Of a stretch of DNA of 64,000 nucleotides, positions 57,190 through 64,000 are shown in pieces. Each line of letters opens with the position of its first letter. Positions within the stretch are counted from its first letter, which is position 1. The DNA comes from Gnetum montanum (Eukaryota > Streptophyta > Gnetopsida > Gnetales > Gnetaceae): contig MNCI01007854.1 in NCBI GenBank assembly GCA_015680685.1, positions 447,867-511,866 of the forward strand, given 5' to 3'. A program made the position numbers and the translations under genes. A model generated the notes under the pieces. That model did not search any database. It was not told where the DNA came from and was given only the letters and a program-made list of their open reading frames with translations.

Positions 57190-58054
57190 TGATGAGTGGC
57201 AAGGTACCCCTACACTCAACCATACGAATATGAGCATGTACGCACGATTCGGTCAAACTTCGTAGACGGACTAGTTGTGGTATCTAGATAGTTACACGTT
57301 GATCACAATTCGCTGTCTTCCCACCTAGACTAGTATTTGCTTGTCACATATGGTTTAGTCTAAAGTGAGGTGAATGATGGGATCCTAAACTAATACTACT
57401 CCTAGAGACGATGGGGGACAATCTTAATTAAGCTTAATAGACAATGAAAAATGAAATCTATGCTAACCCTAAGTGCGATGAGCATCTATCCTTAATCATC
57501 CATACGCATCTTGGACCTCATGTACTACTTCTGGGATTACCAAGCACACATTACTTGAGCACTTCTAGATACGCTACTGGGTTACCAAGTAGTTACACTT
57601 AAATGTTCGTGATTAAGTCGTACTCATTCTGCATTAATCAACAGGAAATGTAAATGACAATAAAGGAAATATGAACTAAAAAGACAACAATAAATAATTA
57701 ACAATTAAAATAATTAAAAGCTAAGTGAATGCTGCAATGATGGAGTAATCTCGATCTTTATTGTCGATCATGTGCATGTCCAAGTATGTCACACTCAAAC
57801 AAAGGTTCCGTACAATTACAATTATCACACTGCAGGCATACACTAGGAAAGGAACTGAAATTAACTAAAAATTGACAAAAAGACTCTACCCTTAGACTTA
57901 CCAACTCCTCCCCTTCCTGTGTGCCCAAATGTTGTATTTATAGGCCTACACAAGAATCACGATATCGTGTATTCAATATCGTTATCCAGGCTACAATATC
58001 GCGTACCTAATATTGAGGATCCAATATCAGGGTCTAGCAAACCATGATTCATCA
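57190..58054 (-). repeat. 3' LTR (865 bp) of the second pol-less element
   Basis: Minus strand begins TGATGAATCATGG and ends CCACTCATCA. Four or more GATATTG/CGATATCG motifs at about 57957-58032, then TATAAATAC (57942-57934). It shares wording with the LTRs at 901-1815 and 30667-31539. Confidence 0.85.
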
Positions 58055-58240
58055 TACCCCCACGACTATATAACAACTCATCCTTGATTCAGACAAAATG
58101 AGAACGAGTTCGATTGATTACACAGTGGATAGGTATGGGATTATTGACTAACTAGGAATTACTCATGCCGTAGTGTGGGGTTGAACAAAACAAAATTGGG
58201 ACACAAACACAAATTTACAAAAAGCAAAATTTGTTGGAAC

Positions 58241-61041
58241 TCATGTGGTTCCTGGCGATGGTGGCTCCTCCATGAGTCTCTTCCCCTTATCTTGTGCTTC
58301 AGGTTTTGGAAATGGATGTCTTTGAAGGAGTGCCTGGAGCTTTTCTTCTTCGGTTCGGGGATCCTGTGCCGTCAATGCTGATGCTCCAATGTTTGATGGA
58401 GTTGGCACCTCCCATGGGCATGGCAGTTGCAGGAACATCTTATTGGCCTTAACATACCAAGTCGCAAACAACCGTTGTTTCTCTTCATAAGCTTTGGCTT
58501 TGTCCTTGCATTTTTGGTAGTCTATGAGCTGTCAAGCCAAATTCACCGCGACATCTTTCTGTCCTTGGTAGCTGGTCTTGACCACCTCTAATTCAAAATT
58601 TGCTACTTCTAATTTCTGCAATGTCTTATTGTGTTCAGCAAATTCTGTTTCATATTTAGCGTAGGTGGTTGCTACTTGCTTCGCCAATTCTATTCTCGGG
58701 CGTCTTGCTATCAACATGGCTAAGTTGGCATATTGCAAGTTTGCCAACTCCATGTACTCCGTGAGATCTTGTATCTACAGGTCCCAGCTTTTCAATTCTA
58801 CTTAGTGGGCGAAGGCATAAGTATCCAATATGGCCCCTAAATCAGCTTTCTGAGCACTAAGAGTGTTAATATGGGCTTTGGCCATATGGATTTTTTTTTC
58901 AATCACTTGTTTGTACATCCCTACCTGATATCTGAAATGCTCCTTGAGCTTTTCATGTCACTTGGCCTCATTCTACCACGCACTTATTTCAATCACCGTC
59001 TTCTGGCAGATTGTGTGTACCTCCTCCATTGAGAGGGTTCTATTTTCTTTGGCTAAGCGATTCATATCTTGGTTGATCCTTATTAATTGTTCTCATAATT
59101 GTTGAAAATTTTCTTTGAGAACATTTTTTGTTTTTCTACTGTGATCAACTAGAGATTTTCAGCAGCGAGGCTTTTATTTTCTTCTTGTGAGGCCTTGAGC
59201 ACTTTGGCATGTGCATATGTTTGAGCTTGTGCCTTAGAAGCATCCCAATCAGCCTTCTCTTTTTTCTCTACCACTCTTTTATTCTCTGCCAACAATTTAG
59301 TCAACTACTCTATCTAAAAGGATTCTAGCTGGTCTACAGGGATGAATTGGGATAGATTCCACTGTGCAGCTTGTAGGGTGACGAGCTTTTCTTGGAGTCT
59401 TTTTAACTCATCCTCTGCATGTTCAGCCCTAACCTCTTCCATGACCAACTTTTCTTTTGTAGAAATGAGGTCTGAATGTGTTGCTGTGACATCTTGAGGG
59501 ATGTCAAACAAGGACGTCATCACTTGTCCTATCTGTAGCAATCGATTTATAACATCTTCATGATCTGCAAGAGTCATTAAGGAACCAACCAAGGTTTGAG
59601 CATCGCATGCTCCTGTAAAATCTACCAGTGGCACAATAGGAATATTAAATTATTCTTTTTTGTGGTTTGCGACCACTTCTAGTACTCTTATTGCATCTTG
59701 GTGCTGCATGACCACTACTGTTGCACCTTCACCAGTTTCTAGTTGCACTTGAAAGGATGCAACATTTTCAAAGATCTGTTGTGACTAATGTGATTCCCCT
59801 CCTCCTATTTGGACAGACACCTTGCCCCATGCGTGATCAATTGAGACTCTGGATTGTACGGCATCATCAATGACCTTGAAAAGATTAGCTTCATCATGGC
59901 TTTCCCAACTGATTGATTCAATGATGCCCCTAAGATGGCTCATCGACGGTTGATAGTCCTACAGTGGTGGTGGCGATTGGTCTTGCTAGCTTGTAGGTTG
60001 TGTGTTGGGCCTTGCTTCATGTTGTTGACTGAGCCTTATATCTAGAGGTTGGCTAGGCCCTATAGTTTCAGGTGTAGTGGACCCCACCATCTATTTTTGC
60101 TCAAGCTCCAACGTCTCACAAGCACTTTTCCTTGGGGTTGGTGGCTTCAATAATTTAGCAAATGAGGCATTTTGAGCCTTTCTCGGAACATCATTAGTGT
60201 ACCCCAGAATTCCAACACGTTAACACAACTTCCTAATTAGGCAAGGAAAAGGCAATGTAAACTTCCCTGTCTTACATTCTTCAAACTGCCTTAAAATTTC
60301 TGTGAGATATAAATGGGATAGATTGGTATCAACCTTTCCCATCAAGATGGCACTTCCTCTTGCCACATAGGTAGAAATTCTATTCAATCTTTTTGTTGAG
60401 AAAATGTGATATGTGCTAATTTTGAAGTAGATCCTCTCTTCAAGTGTGAGTTCTCCATATGCTTTATCCTCCTTGTTGTACATCCTTTTTAACCATATTT
60501 TGCATGCATCTGCATCAAAGCGATTGGATAGGTAAGCAACCTTGGGCCTTGTGTTCAGAAGATTCAACACTTCTGAAATGGCCTTGGTAGAGAAATCAAC
60601 AAAAATCCCACCAATATCAATGGTGGTGCCTTCTTCCTTGTTGTGTCAAAATTGGTATGTCTCCCCCAGATACCAATCACCACTCTCAGAGAGAACAGGC
60701 CATAGTGGGAATCCTTTAAGTTGGTCTCTAATTGCCTTAGGGGAAAATTCAGTGAAAGGTCCAAAATTGAGTTCCACAATCATAGCTGATGACATGGACC
60801 TTTCATGAATTGCCTGAACACATTCCAGAGACAATGTGAGGTGTTGTCCTTGTTTAGGTGCCCTGTTGTCTCCAACTTCAACATGCCCCGATTGTGCAGT
60901 GACAGGAGGTTCTTGATGAACATTGAATGATTGTGCCTCCTGCTCTACATGTTCTTTGGGAGGTGCTTGGCCTCTGCCTCTCATTGGTCAGTTGGATGCA
61001 CCCTGAGAGGGTCCTCCTTACTGTCCTCTTTTAGGGGCCAT
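58241..61041 (-). pseudogene. Roughly 930-codon ORF of the pol-less element (interrupted)
   Basis: From ATG at 61041 (MAPKRGQ) the order is: a basic Gly/Arg-rich start; ELNFGPFTEF (about 60770); an unnamed region with DADACKIWLKRMYNKEDKAY (about 60500); IYFKISTYHIFSTKRLNRIS and LPFPCLIRKLC (60440-60225), which resemble the Transposase_32-type plant domain; then long Glu/Lys/Leu-rich coiled-coil stretches (LISTKEKLVMEEVRAEHAED, about 59470); and a C-terminus with LQALLQRHPFPKPEAQDKGK. Several stops. Probably gag-like or an accessory element protein; the function is not known to me. Confidence 0.6.
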
Positions 61042-61649
61042 CTGCAATTGCACAGGACCGATTATCAGTAAGGCTATTTATAAAATTAGATTAATACTTT
61101 ACTCCTTACCCTTAATAGATTCATTTCTTGCTTAGTGTGATTCAAAGTTAGAGATTTTCACCAAAATTCCTCTAAAAGTTTAATATTGGGCCCAATTTTG
61201 ATTAGGTGACTCCAAAAAAAATAATTTTCATGGTATGGGTGAAGAAATAAAATTAATTTGGCAAACGTTTTTAGCATTTTTAAGGTCACTTACCCTTGAT
61301 AATGTCCTTTAGGCAATGACGAATTTCGAAAAAAACTACCCTTCCCCCACGACTAAGTTAAACACTCCAAGTTTAAGCAAGTTCGATCGGAACGAGAATC
61401 AAAGTGTTAATGAGCAAGTTATTGATGGTTGAATGATAGGTGCACAAGTTACAAAATTTGTGGAAGAAAATTTCAACAACTCCCCTTGCATGAACAGTGA
61501 AAAATGACATTGATGTGCATAGGGGGATCCATATATATAGTTTTTATAGACGCGATATCGTGTACCTGCTAGCACGGACCCACCCAATATCCTGTCGGAC
61601 CTGATATTGGGTACCTGATATCGTGTCTCTTTGAAAATAGGGTACTTGG

Positions 61650-62900
61650 CAAAATTGATGTATTTTCAAATTTCCAAGGTCAAAAATGAAGAATTTAAGG
61701 TTAATTTAAAAGATCTAGGGTAACATTAAAGAGACCTAAAGGCACCAAAAGTGTAATGAAGTGGAATTTTACAATGAAGTTCATGAATAGGGTAAGGAAA
61801 AAGGACATGTAGTGGTGCATAGGAACATTAGAATTAAAGTGATGATAAAGGGAAAGATAATTGTAGCAATGCCATACTTGGAGGGTGTAAGATGATGTGC
61901 AAAGAGTGCAAATTACAAAAGTTATGCAAGTGGGTCCTCCCCAAAGAAGGTTCTTACTTATCATGCCCTTACGTAACCACACCTGAAAATGTTCATAGGT
62001 ACTAAAAGGGGTAAATGCAATCCACACCAGTTCCACAAAACACACACATGTAGATGCCACCATGATGAGTTATGAGTTCTATGCCACACAAGACACAAGT
62101 TAGAAATACTTAGATAGTGAGGTGAAATGAATCGTAGAATGGATTGCAGAGATCGGGACATGAGGTAACTAACCCCAAGCATAATGAATTTTGAGTGTAG
62201 GCCATGATTAATGTGTCATTAGCCTATTACTCCAAAATTAAGACCAAGTCCATGCCTCTGATCAATGACATCGCATTGTTTCATCCAATGATGGACAACC
62301 ATAAGAGCACCATGACAATAAGGCATATGATCACTTGGCATTTTGTCCAAGGGAGGAGTGATTTGAAATTTCTTTGTAGCACATTCTTCTTTGTTCTTTT
62401 CTTTGCTTCTTCTAGCTACTTTGGCACTTTGTCCTTTCCAACAATGAACCAGAGAAGCCGCCAACCTTCAGGCATGGATGCATGTCTTTCCAGTGGAACA
62501 CCTCGCCCCCCACCCCAAGAATAGCATTGAGTTTCTTTATTGAGTGCCTTTATTACTCTTACTCCCATTTTTCGTTAGATGTACAAGGACCTTAGTACAA
62601 CCAGGTTGCCTGATAACACCTACAGATATTACCAAAGAGAATCCACAAGTCCCCTTGATGTCACACCCTGGCCATTCCCTCTTAGTCCATCATTTTAAGC
62701 TCTAAGCATAATGAGCACAAAATTACTTTAATTTTTAACGATGACAAGAATATCATCATACCTAGAGTAGAACCTCTTATTAATAGAATGGGTAGGTGGA
62801 TGTTGTGGGTTCATTGTCCAAATAATTGGTCACCTGAGACTTGATAGCATAGAACAACACCTCAATTGACAAGTCACATGAGTATTTTATTCACTAATGA
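61650..62900. other. No recognisable gene
   Basis: ORFs up to 120 codons occur (61701-62063 minus) but are Phe/Leu/His-rich and show no family. Possibly decayed LTR or leader sequence between two minus-strand elements. Confidence 0.4.
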
Positions 62901-64000
62901 GATTACCCTCAAAAAGATAAAACAACAAATTGGAAATGAAAAACTGAAAAACAAAAAATTGTAAAATCAAAGAAAAGGAAAAAAATTTATTAATTCTGCT
63001 TATTAGAATGGAGGATATCCCTCATAACTAAACTTTTGAGTATGGCTAGAATTAATAAATGGAAAATGTGGATCCATGCATATGGAAAATATTGGAGTTT
63101 GGTCATATCCAAACCACCGGGTGTCTTTTGATGTGGTGGTTGGAATGTACCCAACTTGGGGTGCACACACTTGATTAAAGTTGACATAGTAGGAAAAATT
63201 ATAAGATGTGGTCATGTGATAAGGAGTTGATCCACTATGGCACCCGTGATTGTAAGATGGTATGCAAGGATCAATATGTCTCCCTTTTTGGTTATATTCA
63301 TTGGGTCACATGGTTGTTGAAGTGTTGATTGGTGGCCTTGATAAGGTAACAAGAGGCATTGAGTTCAAGGGAGAAGATGCATCACAGTGCTAGACTTGTG
63401 CTAAGTTGGTGGATGTAGTGGTTTCAGAACCATGTTGTCTCTTTCTATAGTCATGCTTAAAGAAAGGATGCTTTCAACGTTGTGGAGGACCTCCACTGCT
63501 ATTGATAGTAGTAGCACAAGTAATGTTCGTGGGTTGGTGCTATGGTGCCAAACCTTATGGCATAATTGGTGGTGATGTAGAAGGAGGTGAATGATAAGAA
63601 TATGGAGAGTAGGGAGAAGTGCAAAAAAACATGAGGTGGTGATCTTGTTGGAGAGAACATGGTTCGATAGTACTTAGGAGAATGATAACGATGTGGTGAA
63701 ATAGAGGGTGTTGACACAGTTGGAGAAACAGGATGTTGAACAGAATAAGCACTTAGGTTCGAATGGTATGAAGGGTGTGACCAGTTTAATGGTGGCCTCC
63801 CCCATGACTGGGGTTTTTGCCACTATGGTTGAACATGGTATTTCTATACGAAATCTAAATGTAACATTCCTCCCCAATGCTCATGTAAATGTGACAAGAT
63901 TGGGCATTGGCCTTTAGGGTGATCGTATAGGCAAATGTCATATTGATATGGATGATTTGTAGTTGAGCTCTTATCCCTATTCTCTTCAACCCTTCTTTCC
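62900..64000 (-). pseudogene. gag remnant of Athila-like element, running off the right edge
   Basis: Minus strand: YDICLYDHPKGQCPILSHLH (about 63945-63886) and a Pro/Ser/Tyr-rich tail with STPSISPHRYHSPKYYRTMF (about 63715-63655). Both align with the landmarks CDVCQYKHPKG and YYHPSNYYRTPS in the gag of the 9.27-kb element. No pol follows at lower coordinates before the pol-less element, so the copy is truncated or interrupted. Confidence 0.6.

Larger units (their letters stand above)
57190..61650 (-). mobile_element. Pol-less gypsy-type LTR element, second copy
   Basis: On the minus strand an ORF (61041-58241) is followed by a purine tract GTGGGGGTA (58065-58055) and a complete 3' LTR (58054-57190). 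There is no RT, integrase or protease between ORF and LTR. Upstream, 61.33-61.65 kb has palindromic CGATATCG motifs, a TATA-like TATAAAAA (61548-61541) and another GTGGGGG tract, but it is not a clean copy of the 3' LTR, so the 5' end is unresolved. Same family as 28.4-33.7 kb. Confidence 0.65.

Noticed and set aside
61701-62063. 120-codon minus-strand ORF
   Set aside because: Composition is Phe/Leu/His/Thr-rich with no recognisable motif, lying between retroelement remnants; likely chance.

Overview
This is a gene-poor stretch of plant nuclear DNA. It holds one well-supported host gene, on the minus strand from about 55.75 kb to 21.18 kb: a CNNM/DUF21-CBS (MGR-type) magnesium-transport protein of about 525 residues. 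The gene has 12 coding exons spread over 34.6 kb. Almost everything else is transposable-element debris of plant families (Ty1-copia, Athila-like Ty3-gypsy, L1-type LINEs, tRNA-derived SINEs). Very long introns packed with old, nested and heavily mutated LTR elements suggest a large-genome seed plant, plausibly a conifer. That assignment is inference; nothing here fixes the species.

Layout. 1-1.8 kb: 5' end of a minus-strand Athila-like gypsy element running off the left edge. 3.5-4.3 kb: copia gag remnant. 7.0-10.06 kb and 19.33-19.5 kb: one minus-strand LINE split by a full-length 9.27-kb gypsy element (10057-19325). The split is visible because the LINE endonuclease reading resumes on the other side. 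21.2-55.75 kb: the CNNM gene. Intron 10 (21.6-36.2 kb) holds a LINE ORF1 fragment and a copia element interrupted by a pol-less LTR element, itself interrupted by a solo LTR with a perfect target-site duplication. Intron 9 (36.4-46.3 kb) holds a complete 5.5-kb copia element with both LTRs and a perfect 5-bp duplication. Intron 8 holds a J-domain ORF with a broken HPD motif. The region just upstream of the start codon carries a 194-bp tandem duplication. 56.8-57.2 kb: gypsy integrase remnant. 57.2-61.6 kb: a second copy of the pol-less LTR family on the minus strand. 62.9-64 kb: gypsy gag remnant running off the right edge.

The most interesting set is a family of gypsy-type LTRs (about 807-915 bp, ends TGATGA/TCATCA, tRNA-Asp primer site). 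It is shared between apparently autonomous Athila-like copies and copies whose only ORF is a roughly 930-codon protein with no polymerase genes. Their U3 regions carry copy-specific arrays of short palindromic motifs just upstream of the TATA box. No element looks active: coding regions carry many stops, and six polymerase, integrase or protease catalytic Asp positions read Asn.
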